Assembly (NCBI GenBank): GCA_963759295.1
Contig: CAVWYT010000010.1
Location: 620,001-684,000, forward strand
Source of the DNA: WHSW01 sp963759295
Lineage (GTDB): Bacteria; Actinomycetota; Thermoleophilia; Solirubrobacterales; 70-9
Direction of reading: 5' to 3'
DNA: 64,000 bases
A model generated the notes under the pieces. It was not told where the DNA came from and did no database searches. It saw nothing but the letters and a program-made list of their open reading frames with translations. The translations under genes and the position numbers were made by a program. Positions 50,888 through 59,302 of the stretch are shown here, piece after piece (within the stretch, counting starts at the first letter, position 1; each line of letters starts with the position of its first letter).

Positions 50888-51327
50888 CAGCAGCTCGCGG
50901 GACGCCTAAGCTTGTCGTCGAGCCGGGTCGTCGGGTCCCCCGCGAGATCGAGCGCCCGCGCCCGGATCGAGACCGGGGCGTCGGCGCAGACGTCGATCGC
51001 CGCGGCGATGATCCGGCGCTGTCGCTCCGAGAGCGGGAGGTGGAACAGCCTGCCGTCCCGGCCGACGCGCTCGGTCCGGGGATCGAGGCGGAAGTTGCGG
51101 CTCACCCCGGCGCTGAACTTCGCCAGGACCCGCACCCGGGACGAACGGCGAACCTCGACGTGGACCGCGATCCGCCCCTTGGCGAGCGCCTCCTTCTCGG
51201 TTCGCGTCTCCAGCTTGACGACCGGGTCGGAGGCCGCGAGGGCCGTCGCCGCACCCAAGGTGAGGGCGACGATCGCAACCGACACCGAGACGGCATTGAG
51301 CAGGGCGCAGGCGAGCTTGCTCACCAC
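50887..51327 (-). CDS. secreted protein of unknown family (paralogue of 52875-53331)
   Basis: 146 residues. Residues 1-32 form a signal peptide (NAVSVSVAIVALTLGAATAL ending ALAAS). The mature part reads TRTEKEALAKGRIAVHVEVR, then FRLDPRTERVGRDGRLFHLP, LSERQRRIIAAAIDVCADAP and RLDDKLRRPASC. Two cysteines may form a disulfide. The same pattern (TE.EAL..G.I.V, L.A.QR.(I/V)...AI..C, C-terminal Cys) occurs in the gene at 52875, so they are a pair around the acyl-CoA synthetase. Function unknown; probably extracytoplasmic. Confidence 0.65.
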   Translation of the reverse strand: MVSKLACALLNAVSVSVAIVALTLGAATALAASDPVVKLETRTEKEALAKGRIAVHVEVRRSSRVRVLAKFSAGVSRNFRLDPRTERVGRDGRLFHLPLSERQRRIIAAAIDVCADAPVSIRARALDLAGDPTTRLDDKLRRPASC

Positions 51328-51334
51328 AGCCCCA

Positions 51335-52813
51335 TTACCCCGCGTTTGCGGCGCTTGAACCGGAGCGACCGGGCCGGGCGCGGCGCAGCGCGGCGCGTTT
51401 CACCTTGCCGCTCGAGGTCCGCGGCAGCTCGGTTGCGAAGTCGACGATCCGCGGATACTTGTAGGGCGCGGTCACCGCCTTGACGTGCTCCTGGAGCTCG
51501 CGGGCGAGCTCCTCGGATGGCTCCCGTCCGCGGGGGACCACGACCGCGCGCACGACCGAACCGCGCTCGGGATCGGGCTCCGGGACCGCCGCCGCCTCGG
51601 CGACCGCCGGATGGGTCATCAGCGCCGACTCGACCTCGAACGGGCCGATCCGGTACCCCGCGGAGAGGATCAGATCGTCGCCGCGGCCCTCGTACCAGAG
51701 GTAGCCGTCCCCGTCCTCGCGCACGACGTCGCCGGTCGACCACCACTCGGCGTCGAACCCCTCGCCGTCGAGATAGCGACCGAAGAAGGTGGGACAGCTC
51801 GCCACCCGGACCTCGAGCGTGTCGTCGTTGACCCGCAGCTCGAACCCGGGCAGGGGCCTGCCCATCGACCCGTCGCGGATCCGGTCTCCGATCAGGTTGC
51901 CGGTCAGGTGCCCGGTCTCCGTCTGGCCGTAGCCGTCGCTGATCTCCAGCCCGGCGCCCCCGCGCCACGCTGCGATCACCTCCGGGTTGAGCGCCTCGCC
52001 GGCCGAGACCATCCGCCGTACCGAGGGAAGCGGCCGCAACTCGACGCGCTTGGCGAGCGCTCGGTACTCGGTAGGCGCCTGGCAGACGACGTTCACCCGT
52101 TCGCGGTCGATCAGCTCCAGTCGCTGCGCCGGCTCGAAGCGCCCGTCGACGAGCATCGCCGTCGCGCCGCAGAGCCACGGCGCCAAGAAGACGTTGCGCG
52201 CCGACTTCGACCACCCCGTCGCGGTGGTACACCAGACCAGCTCGCCGTTGCGGGCCCCGAGCCAGTGCTCGGCCTGGCCGCGCTGGCCGGGCAGATAGCG
52301 CTGGAGGTGAAGCGCCGCCCGCGGCTCGCCCGTGGTCCCCGACGTGAACACGATCAGGGCCGGATCCTCGGGATCGAGGTCGGCGACCTCGGCGGGCAGC
52401 TCCTGGGGCCGATCCTCGTCGAGCGTCGCGGCGACGTCGTCGAGGGTCATCCAAGGGACCCCGTCGGGGAGCTCGCCGAGCAGAGCCTCCTCGCCGACGC
52501 AGAGCACCGGGCTGGCGACCCGGATGCGGAGCTCGAGGTCGTGGCGGCGAAGCTGGACGTTGCAGGGCAGGGCGACGGCCCCCATCCGCCAGCACGCGAG
52601 CATCGCCAGGACCCACTCGACCCGATTGCCGATCAGGGTCATGACTACGTCTCCGCGCCGGACGCCGCGGGCCGCGAAGGCGCCCGAGAGGCCGGCTGAC
52701 ATCGCGATCAGCTCGCCGTGGTGCCACGTGCGCCGCGCGCCGTCGCGCGAGATCGCCAGCAGCGCCGGCTTCGAGGCCGGAAATCGCTCGAGCAGGTCTT
52801 CGATCAGGTTCAC
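51335..52813 (-). CDS. AMP-dependent acyl-CoA synthetase
   Basis: 492 residues. Seen: LIVFTSGTTGEPRAALHLQR near 153-172 (ATP P-loop, with Arg where most members have Lys), ISDGYGQTETGHLTGNLIGD near 293-312, WWSTGDVVREDGDGYLWYEG near 360-379, LILSAGYRIGPFEVESALMT near 385-404 and ELPRTSSGKVKRAALRRA near 465-482 with the catalytic Lys. It resembles medium-chain or benzoate-type acyl-CoA ligases. The GTG start at 52813 is preceded by a four-codon frame ending GTGA. It stands between two paralogous secreted-protein genes. Confidence 0.88.
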   Translation of the reverse strand: MNLIEDLLERFPASKPALLAISRDGARRTWHHGELIAMSAGLSGAFAARGVRRGDVVMTLIGNRVEWVLAMLACWRMGAVALPCNVQLRRHDLELRIRVASPVLCVGEEALLGELPDGVPWMTLDDVAATLDEDRPQELPAEVADLDPEDPALIVFTSGTTGEPRAALHLQRYLPGQRGQAEHWLGARNGELVWCTTATGWSKSARNVFLAPWLCGATAMLVDGRFEPAQRLELIDRERVNVVCQAPTEYRALAKRVELRPLPSVRRMVSAGEALNPEVIAAWRGGAGLEISDGYGQTETGHLTGNLIGDRIRDGSMGRPLPGFELRVNDDTLEVRVASCPTFFGRYLDGEGFDAEWWSTGDVVREDGDGYLWYEGRGDDLILSAGYRIGPFEVESALMTHPAVAEAAAVPEPDPERGSVVRAVVVPRGREPSEELARELQEHVKAVTAPYKYPRIVDFATELPRTSSGKVKRAALRRARPGRSGSSAANAG

Positions 52814-52874
52814 GCGCTGGTCATCCGCGGGGCGGTGGGCGCATAGTCTGCACGGGACGCGCTGCCGCGCCGGC

Positions 52875-53331
52875 TCAGCAGTCGGGGGGAGTCTTCAGGC
52901 TTGCGAAAAGCCGCCCCGTGCGCCCGTCGACGGTCGCGGTGAGGTCGATGGTGGCGCCGTGGCAGCTCTTGATCGCGAAGTCGAGCACCTCGCGCTGCCG
53001 CGCGCTGAGCTTGAAGCGCACCGTCGCCTCGCCGCGCTTCAGCCGCTCGTGCTCGGGTCCGAGGTGAAAGGGATAGTCCTCGGGATAGCCGTCGATGACC
53101 AGCTGGGCCTCGACGCCCGCCCGATTTCCGCGGCGCGACTCGACGCCGACCTTGATCGCCTCGCGTCGCAGAGGCGCCCGCCTCGGTTTCGGTCAGCAGG
53201 GTGAGCTTCGGCGGCTTCGGCTCCGGCTTCTGGGGTCCGGCGCCCGCGGGGACGGTGCCGGCGAGCGCGCCCAGCGCGCCGAGCGCGACCACCGCCGCGG
53301 CGACGTGCCGTCGTGGAGCTCGTTGACGCAT
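52875..53331 (-). CDS. secreted protein, paralogue of 50887-51327 (frameshifted)
   Basis: From ATG 53331 a signal peptide (RRHVAAAVVALGALGALAGT) and a KPEPKPPKLTLLTETEAGA linker are read. A surplus base near 53168-53176 then shifts the frame. The continuation LRREAIKVGVESRRGN, VEAQLVIDGYPEDYPFHLGP, VRFKLSARQREVLDFAIKSC and LFASLKTPPDC stops at 52875. It aligns with the 50887 protein over the mature region. The length is one base over a multiple of three. Its start codon lies in a stretch copied from the neighbouring ferredoxin gene. Unknown function. Confidence 0.55.
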
Positions 53332-53378
53332 TCGTCGAGATTCTGTCGCACGACCTCCACCCCTGTCCGGTCGCGGCG
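53327..53378. repeat. partial copy of the ferredoxin gene coding sequence
   Basis: About 52 bases nearly identical to 53501-53553 inside the ferredoxin gene, in the same orientation and 174 bases away. On the minus strand it still reads TGVEVVRQNLDECV. The copy supplies the start codon and upstream region of the secreted-protein gene. Confidence 0.7.
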
Positions 53379-53415
53379 GACGTGGGCCGGCGCCGCTCGA
53401 TCGCAATCCCTGAGA

Positions 53416-53661
53416 TCAGCGCCGTAGCGCGGTGCCGTCGTAGAGCTTCTTGACGACGACCGCGCCCGGCGGCGCCGCCTGAACGCAGAGCTCGCAGAGG
53501 ACGCATTCGTCGAGATTCCGGCGAACGACCTCGACCCCCGCCTCGGTCGCGGCGTAGATGTCGACCGGGCAGACCTCCTCGAGCTTCTTGGCCAGCGCGG
53601 GGTCGCGGACCGCCTCCTCCGCGACCTCGACGTCGATGAACATGCCGTCGTGCTCGCTCAT
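53416..53661 (-). CDS. small ferredoxin-like protein
   Basis: 81 residues from ATG 53661, overlapping the sucD stop (ATGA). Four cysteines only: Cys31 in EEVCPVDIYA and Cys53, 56, 59 in LDECVLCELCVQAAPPGAV. Standard ferredoxins have CxxCxxCxxxCP; here the last Cys is replaced (CVQAAP), so one [4Fe-4S] cluster using Cys31 is possible, as in FixX-type proteins. Placement at the end of the sucC-sucD operon suggests an electron carrier tied to 2-oxoacid or CoA-ester metabolism. The partner enzyme is not in view. Confidence 0.75.
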   Translation of the reverse strand: MSEHDGMFIDVEVAEEAVRDPALAKKLEEVCPVDIYAATEAGVEVVRRNLDECVLCELCVQAAPPGAVVVKKLYDGTALRR

Positions 53662-54566
53662 CGCAGCTTCTCCTTGACGGCGTCGGGGATCTCGTCGATC
53701 CGCTCGACCACCGGGATCCCGGCGGCCTCCAGCCGGGCGATCTTCTCGGTCGCCGAGTCCTCCTTGCCCTCGACGATCGTTCCGGCGTGGCCGAAGCTCA
53801 TCCCCTGCATCTCCTCGTCGTCCATGAACCGGCCGGCCATGAAGGCGACGATCGGAAGTCGGGCGTCGTTGGCGGCGCGCCAGTCGACCAGCTCGGCCTC
53901 CATTCGCCCGCCCGGCTCGGTGTAGATCACGAGCGCCTCCGTCCGTTCGTCGGCCTCGAACAGCGGCATCAGCTCGGCGTAGGTGGAGCCGATGATCGCG
54001 TCGCCGCCGATCGAGATCGCGGTTGAGACCCCGAGCCCGGCGGCGGTCAGGGTCGAGGAGATCTCGGTGGTCATCCCGCCGGAGCGCGACATCACTCCGA
54101 CGACGCCGGGCGAGTACGCCTTCGCCGCGTCCTTCGCGGGGCCGCCGATGCCGCCCATCTTGGCGACGCCCGGGGCAATCAGCCCGAGGCAGTTGGGGCC
54201 GATGATCCGCGCCTCGCGCTCGTTCGCGAGCTCGACCATCTGGGCCACGTCGCGGCGCGGGATCCGCTCGGTGACGACGACGATCAGCTTGACGCCGTTC
54301 TCGATCGCCTCGAACACGGCATCCTTCGTGAACGTGGGGGGGACGGTGACGACGGCGCCGTCGGGGGCCGAGCCGTGGTGCTCGACCACCTGCTCGACCG
54401 TGTCGAACACGGGCACGCCGTGGACCTCGCGGCCCTTGCGTCCGGGCGTAACCCCGCCGACGATCTTCGAGCCGAAGTCCAGGCACTCGCGGGTCAGGTT
54501 CACCGCCTCGCGCCCGGTGATCCCCTGGACGATGAAGGTGAAGTCCTGATCGAGCAGGACGCTCAT
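53658..54566 (-). CDS. sucD: succinate-CoA ligase (ADP-forming) alpha subunit, or malate-CoA ligase
   Basis: 302 residues from ATG 54566, overlapping the sucC stop (ATGA). Seen: FIVQGITGREAVNLTRECLD near 10-29 (CoA-binding Rossmann start), GGVTPGRKGREVHGVPVFDT near 36-55, RIIGPNCLGLIAPG near 119-132, VGVMSRSGGMTTEISSTLTA near 151 and MSFGHAGTIVEG near 258-269 with the phosphorylated His. Forms succinyl-CoA with ADP/ATP exchange; the close malate-CoA ligases cannot be told apart by these motifs, and a malyl-CoA lyase gene lies 2.4 kb away. Confidence 0.88.
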   Translation of the reverse strand: MSVLLDQDFTFIVQGITGREAVNLTRECLDFGSKIVGGVTPGRKGREVHGVPVFDTVEQVVEHHGSAPDGAVVTVPPTFTKDAVFEAIENGVKLIVVVTERIPRRDVAQMVELANEREARIIGPNCLGLIAPGVAKMGGIGGPAKDAAKAYSPGVVGVMSRSGGMTTEISSTLTAAGLGVSTAISIGGDAIIGSTYAELMPLFEADERTEALVIYTEPGGRMEAELVDWRAANDARLPIVAFMAGRFMDDEEMQGMSFGHAGTIVEGKEDSATEKIARLEAAGIPVVERIDEIPDAVKEKLR

Positions 54567-55816
54567 CCCGACACCCCCTCCGCCTCGCGTCCGGGGGTGT
54601 CGGGGTCGGCGGGACCCTGGACCTTCGCCACCGCCCTGCCGGCGGCCTCCCACATCGACACCGACCGATCGCAGTATTCGACTCCGTACTTGTCGAGGAT
54701 CTTGTATCCCTCCTCCTCCCAGGCGCCCGGGATGCGGAAGATCACGATCGTCTCGCCCGGATCCCTGCCGAGCTCGAGGCAGGCCTTGATCACGCCGCGG
54801 GCGACGATGTCGACCCGGGTGTTGGAGACGATCGACATCATCACCGCGATCTTGGAGACGCCGTCCTTCTTCAGCACCTCCATCGCCAGGCCCTTGGCCT
54901 TCGCGACCGAGGGGTTGCCGCCGATCTCGGCGTAGTTCGCCGGCTTGCCGCCCTGCGAGCGGACCGCGTCGGTGAGCGTCAGCGAGCCGCCGCCGGCACC
55001 GATCACGAGCCCGAGGTCGCCGTGGAAGCCGTGGTCCTTGCCCTGGATCACGCCGCGATGGTCGGCGGCGTCGATCGCCTTGACATTGCGCTCGAAGTCG
55101 CTCGGCTCGTAGGGCTCGCGGGGCTCGTCGACGTCGACGCCGATCTCGGTCAGCGTCGTCTTCTGACGCCCGACCGCCTCGTCCTCCATCTCCATGTGGG
55201 CATCGAGAGCGACGAAGGTACCGTCGGCGAGGCGCGCCAGCGGGTTGATCTCGGCCAGGGTCATGTCGTAATCGCGCTGCAGGCGGGCGAGGCGCGCGAG
55301 CACCGCGGTGGCGCGGTTCAGCTGCGAGCCGGTCATCCCGACGCGAGCGACTACCTCCTTGGCCCGGAAGTCGGAGATCGGGTGCAGGTTGGAGAGATGG
55401 CCGCGGCCGACGTGGTCGGGATGCTCGGAGGCGACCTGCTCGATGTCGATTCCGCCCATGTCGCTGAACAGCATCATCGGCCGCTTCGCGCGCCCGTCCC
55501 AGAGCACCGCGGCGTAGTACTCCTGCTCGACCTCGGCCTTCGGGTCGACCAGCACCCCGACCGGTACGTGGCCGCCGATCTCGAGCTCGAGGATCTCGGC
55601 GGCGTGCGCCTCGGCTTCCGCGGGGGTGTCGGCGAACTTGACTCCCCCAGCCTTCATCCGCCCCCCGGTCAGCACCTGGGACTTGATCACGGTCGGCCCG
55701 CCGATCCGCTCGGCGGCCGCGCGAGCCTCGGCCGCGGTGGTGCAGAAGCCGTAGTCGGTGACCGGGATCCCGGCCCGTTCGACGATGCGGCGTGATTCGT
55801 ATTCGAAGAAGCGCAT
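54563..55816 (-). CDS. sucC: succinate-CoA ligase (ADP-forming) beta subunit, or malate-CoA ligase
   Basis: 417 residues, an ATP-grasp protein. Seen: MRFFEYESRRIVERAGIPVT (1-20, ATP-grasp N-lobe), PTVIKSQVLTGGRMKAGGVK near 41-60 (nucleotide loop), MTLAEINPLARLADGTFVAL near 188-207 (metal site), DLGLVIGAGGGSLTLTDAVR near 263-282 and PANYAEIGGNPSVAKAKGLA near 287-306. Its N-terminus departs from the usual (M)NIHEYQAKELL of SucC, so it belongs to a divergent branch. First gene of a three-gene overlapping operon with sucD and the ferredoxin. Confidence 0.86.
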   Translation of the reverse strand: MRFFEYESRRIVERAGIPVTDYGFCTTAAEARAAAERIGGPTVIKSQVLTGGRMKAGGVKFADTPAEAEAHAAEILELEIGGHVPVGVLVDPKAEVEQEYYAAVLWDGRAKRPMMLFSDMGGIDIEQVASEHPDHVGRGHLSNLHPISDFRAKEVVARVGMTGSQLNRATAVLARLARLQRDYDMTLAEINPLARLADGTFVALDAHMEMEDEAVGRQKTTLTEIGVDVDEPREPYEPSDFERNVKAIDAADHRGVIQGKDHGFHGDLGLVIGAGGGSLTLTDAVRSQGGKPANYAEIGGNPSVAKAKGLAMEVLKKDGVSKIAVMMSIVSNTRVDIVARGVIKACLELGRDPGETIVIFRIPGAWEEEGYKILDKYGVEYCDRSVSMWEAAGRAVAKVQGPADPDTPGREAEGVSG

Positions 55817-55877
55817 GGCGTGCGGCGCGGAACCCTACACGGGCCCCGGTCGCGCGCGCCGCGCTCGCGCGGCGGGC

Positions 55878-56165
55878 CTAGCGCAGTGCCGTTCGCCGGC
55901 CGCCCGAGCCGCTGATCGCCCGCCAGATCAGCAGGGCGATCACCGCGCCGACCAACGAGCCGAAGATCCCAGAGGGCTGGAGCGCGCCCTGGTCCAGGTC
56001 CTCGCCGAACAGCGCGTAGCCCAAGAAACCGCCGATGAAGCTGCCGACGATGCCGAGCAGGACGGTGCCCCAGAATCCGAGGGGGTCGCGGCCGGGCACG
56101 AGTAGGCGAGCCAAATAGCCTGCAAGCACGCCGATGACGAACAGAAACAGAATCAGTCCAAGCAT
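55878..56165 (-). CDS. GlsB/YeaQ/YmgE-family stress membrane protein
   Basis: 95 residues with three hydrophobic helices: LILFLFVIGVLAGYLARLLV (residues 4-23), FWGTVLLGIVGSFIGGFLGY near 31-50 and IFGSLVGAVIALLIWRAISG near 67-86. The GYLARLLVPGRDPLGFWGT turn is the family mark (transglycosylase-associated protein). Usually stress-induced; molecular role unknown. Single gene. Confidence 0.9.
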   Translation of the reverse strand: MLGLILFLFVIGVLAGYLARLLVPGRDPLGFWGTVLLGIVGSFIGGFLGYALFGEDLDQGALQPSGIFGSLVGAVIALLIWRAISGSGGRRTALR

Positions 56166-56378
56166 CCTCGAGCCTCCATCCGTGAAATCCGCGGATCGCC
56201 GTCAGTGGTCGCCCCGGATGATTCCCGGCCCGGGACCGGGTAAACCGTGAAGGAGGGGGCGCAGCGACGTTTCCTCCGGCAGAATGGCCCCTCAGGGGCG
56301 GTTTTCCGAGTCCGTAACAACTGAGACAAGCGAAAAACGCAGATCCCGAGCGCTCAGAGAAGGAGCTGAATCCAAACC

Positions 56379-58193
56379 TTGACCGAGACCACGGCAACGA
56401 CGACGCAGCTGACCGACAACCCGAAGCTGATCTCCTGGGTCGAGGAGATCGCCGAGCTGACTCAGCCGGACTCGATCCACTGGTGCGACGGGTCGGCGGA
56501 GGAGTACGACCAGCTATGTCAGGAGCTCGTCGATGCCGGAACCTTCGAGAAGCTCTCGGACGCGAAGCGCCCGAACTCCTACCTCTCGCGCTCGGACCCC
56601 GGTGACGTCGCCCGGGTCGAGGATCGGACCTTCATCTGCTCGAAGCGCGAGGAGGACTCGGGCCCGACCAACAACTGGCGCGCCCCGGCCGAGATGCGCG
56701 AAACGCTGACCGGCTTGTTCCGGGGCTCGATGCGCGGCCGAACGATGTACGTGGTCCCGTTCTCGATGGGTCCGCTGGGCTCTCCGATCGCGCACATCGG
56801 CGTCCAGCTGACGGACTCCGGCTACGTCGCGGCCTCGATGCGGATCATGACCCGGATGGGTCGGAGGGCGCTCGAGGTGCTGGGCGAGGACGGCGACTTC
56901 GTCCCCTGCCTGCATTCCGTCGGGATGCCGCTGGAGCCGGACCAGGAGGACGTCCCGTGGCCGTGCAACGCCGACAACAAGTGGATCGTCCACTTCCCCG
57001 AGACGCGCGAGATCTGGTCCTTCGGCTCGGGCTACGGTGGCAACGCGCTGCTCGGCAAGAAGTGCTTCGCGCTGCGGATCGCCTCGGTGATGGCGCGCGA
57101 TGAGGGGTGGCTGGCGGAGCACATGCTGATCCTCAAGCTCACCTCCCCGGAGGGGAAGGCCAAGTTCGTCACCGGCGCCTTCCCCTCGGCGTGCGGAAAG
57201 ACCAACCTTGCGATGCTGATCCCGACTCTCCCCGGCTGGGAGGTGGAGACGATCGGCGACGACATCGCCTGGATGAAGGTCGGCCCCGACGGGCGCCTGC
57301 ACGCGATCAATCCCGAGGCCGGGTTCTTCGGCGTCGCCCCGGGCACCGGTCACAAGACCAACCCGAACGCGATGGACACCTGCGACAAGAACACGATCTT
57401 CACCAACTGCGCGCTCACCGACGACGGCGACGTGTGGTGGGAGGGGATGACCGAGGAGGCGCCCGCGCACGCGATCGACTGGAAGGGCAACGAGTGGACG
57501 CCGGACTCCGAGGCGCCCGCGGCGCATCCGAACGCGCGGTTCACGACCGCGGCGGCCCAATGCCCGTCGATCGCGCCGGAGTGGGAGGACCCGGCCGGCG
57601 TGCCGATCGACGCCTTCCTGTTCGGCGGCCGGCGCTCGACGGTCGTCCCGCTCGTGCGCGAGGCGACCGACTGGGAGAACGGCGTCTTCCTCGGAGCGAT
57701 CATGTCGTCGGAGACGACGGCCGCCGCGGCCGGCGAGATCGGCAAGCTGCGACACGACCCGTTCGCGATGCTGCCCTTCTGCGGCTATCACATGGGCGAG
57801 TACTTCCGCCATTGGTTGCGGATGGGCGCCAACGCCGAGAGCGAGAAGCTGCCGCGGATCTTCTACGTCAACTGGTTTCGCAAGGGCCCGGACGGCAAGT
57901 TCCTCTGGCCCGGCTTCGGCGAGAACAGCCGCGTGCTCGAGTGGATCTTCCGCCGTTGCGAGGGGAATGCCGAGGCGGTCGAGACCCCGATCGGCCTCGT
58001 CCCGGCCCCCGGGGCGCTGAACACGGAGGACCTCGACGTCTCCGAGGAGGAGATGGCCGAGCTGCTGCGGGTCGATCCGCACGAGTGGCGGATCGAGCTG
58101 CCTGCTATCCACCAGCACCTCGCGAGGTTCGGCGAGCACCTGCCCGACGAGCTGCACGCCCAGCTCACCGCGCTCGAGCAGCGCCTGCGCTGA
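56379..58193 (+). CDS. pckG: phosphoenolpyruvate carboxykinase (GTP)
   Basis: Converts oxaloacetate and GTP to PEP, the entry to gluconeogenesis. 604 residues from TTG 56379, GGAG about 15 bases upstream; standard GTP-type length. Seen: RTMYVVPFSMGPLGSPIAHI near 125-144 (substrate loop), SFGSGYGGNALLGKKCFALR near 214-233, TGAFPSACGKTNLAML near 264-279 (P-loop of GTP type), IGDDIAWMKVGPDGRLHAIN near 291-310 (metal site), NPEAGFFGVAPGTGHKTNPN near 310-329. Convergent with the malyl-CoA lyase gene. Fits growth on acetate or ethanol with the neighbouring acs, adhE and mcl. Confidence 0.96.
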   Translation: MTETTATTTQLTDNPKLISWVEEIAELTQPDSIHWCDGSAEEYDQLCQELVDAGTFEKLSDAKRPNSYLSRSDPGDVARVEDRTFICSKREEDSGPTNNWRAPAEMRETLTGLFRGSMRGRTMYVVPFSMGPLGSPIAHIGVQLTDSGYVAASMRIMTRMGRRALEVLGEDGDFVPCLHSVGMPLEPDQEDVPWPCNADNKWIVHFPETREIWSFGSGYGGNALLGKKCFALRIASVMARDEGWLAEHMLILKLTSPEGKAKFVTGAFPSACGKTNLAMLIPTLPGWEVETIGDDIAWMKVGPDGRLHAINPEAGFFGVAPGTGHKTNPNAMDTCDKNTIFTNCALTDDGDVWWEGMTEEAPAHAIDWKGNEWTPDSEAPAAHPNARFTTAAAQCPSIAPEWEDPAGVPIDAFLFGGRRSTVVPLVREATDWENGVFLGAIMSSETTAAAAGEIGKLRHDPFAMLPFCGYHMGEYFRHWLRMGANAESEKLPRIFYVNWFRKGPDGKFLWPGFGENSRVLEWIFRRCEGNAEAVETPIGLVPAPGALNTEDLDVSEEEMAELLRVDPHEWRIELPAIHQHLARFGEHLPDELHAQLTALEQRLR

Positions 58194-58206
58194 CCCGCAC
58201 TCGGGT
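58193..58206 (+). terminator. weak hairpin between convergent pckG and mcl
   Basis: ACCCG-CACT-CGGGT directly after the pckG stop; a 5-bp stem, low confidence. Confidence 0.25.
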
Positions 58207-58215
58207 TGGCGATGC

Positions 58216-59265
58216 TCAGAGCTCGTAGGCCTGCGCGAGCTCGGGGTCCTTCTTGGCCAGCATCTCGGCGAGCGTGACCATCACCTTGCACTGCTTCCAG
58301 GTCGCGTCGTCCTGCATCTTGCCGTCGATCATGTGGACTCCACGGCCGTCGGGGATCGCCTCGAGCACCTTCTTGGCGAACTTGACCTCCTCCGGCGGCG
58401 GGCTGAACACCTTCTTCGCGATCTCGATCTGCACCGGGTGCAGTGACCAGGCGCCGACGCAGCCGAGCAGGAACGCGGCGCGGAACTGCGCCTCGCAGCC
58501 CGCGACGTCCTTGATGTCGCCGTAGGGGCCGTAGAACGGCAGGATGCCGGCCGAGGTGCAGGCGTCGACCATGCGCGCGATCGAGTAGTGCCAAGGGTCC
58601 TGCTGGGCGGTCGCGCGCGGCGCCTCCGGATCGTCGGGATCGGGGTCGTTGATCACCAGGTAGCCGGGGTGGCCGCCGCCGACCCGGGTCGTCTTCATCC
58701 GTCGCGAGGCGGCGAGGTCGGCCGGGCCGAAGCTCATCCCCTGCATCCGCGGCGACGCGGTGGCGATCTCCTCCAGGTTGACCACGCCGAGCGAGGTCTC
58801 GAGGATCGCGTGCACGAGCAGCGGCTCTCCCAGCCCCGCCTTCGCCTCGAGCTGGGCGAGCAGACGGTCGACGTAATGGATGTCCCAGGCGCCCTCGACC
58901 TTCGGGACCATGATCACCTCGAGCTTGTCGCCGATCTCGCCCACCAGCGTGGTCAGGTCGTCCAGCACCCACGGGCTCTCGAGCGAGTTGATCCGCGTCC
59001 ACAGCGAGGTGTCGCCGAAGTCGGTCGCCCTCGCGACCTCGACGAGCCCCGCGCGCGCCGCCTCCTTCTTGTCGGCCGGGACCGCGTCCTCGAGGTTGCC
59101 GAGCAGGATGTCGGCCTGCTTGGCCATCTCGGGCACCTTGGCCGCCATCTTCTCGTTCGAGGCGTCGAAGAAATGGATCATCCGCGACGGTTTGACCGGG
59201 ATCTCGGCGACGGGATCGGGCGCTCCGATGGCGAGCGGCTTGACGAAGTCTCGGGGGTTGCGCAA
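58216..59265 (-). CDS. mcl: L-malyl-CoA/beta-methylmalyl-CoA lyase
   Basis: 349 residues of the HpcH/HpaI citrate-lyase-beta fold. Seen: VKPLAIGAPDPVAEIPVKPS near 8-27, ILLGNLEDAVPADKKEAARA near 53-72 (metal Glu/Asp), LWTRINSLESPWVLDD near 88, LEVIMVPKVEGAWDIHYVDR near 114-133, HAILETSLGVVNLEEIATAS near 152-171 and MDACT-region GPYGDIKD near 245. These and the terminal MIDGKMQDDATWKQCKVMVT match malyl-CoA lyases, which split malyl-CoA into acetyl-CoA and glyoxylate, and methylmalyl-CoA into propionyl-CoA and glyoxylate. Points to an ethylmalonyl-CoA-, serine- or 3-hydroxypropionate-type route. Confidence 0.92.
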   Translation of the reverse strand: MRNPRDFVKPLAIGAPDPVAEIPVKPSRMIHFFDASNEKMAAKVPEMAKQADILLGNLEDAVPADKKEAARAGLVEVARATDFGDTSLWTRINSLESPWVLDDLTTLVGEIGDKLEVIMVPKVEGAWDIHYVDRLLAQLEAKAGLGEPLLVHAILETSLGVVNLEEIATASPRMQGMSFGPADLAASRRMKTTRVGGGHPGYLVINDPDPDDPEAPRATAQQDPWHYSIARMVDACTSAGILPFYGPYGDIKDVAGCEAQFRAAFLLGCVGAWSLHPVQIEIAKKVFSPPPEEVKFAKKVLEAIPDGRGVHMIDGKMQDDATWKQCKVMVTLAEMLAKKDPELAQAYEL

Positions 59266-59302
59266 GTTCTTCTCCTCGGTCGGTTGGCGGGCGAAACGCT
59301 AG

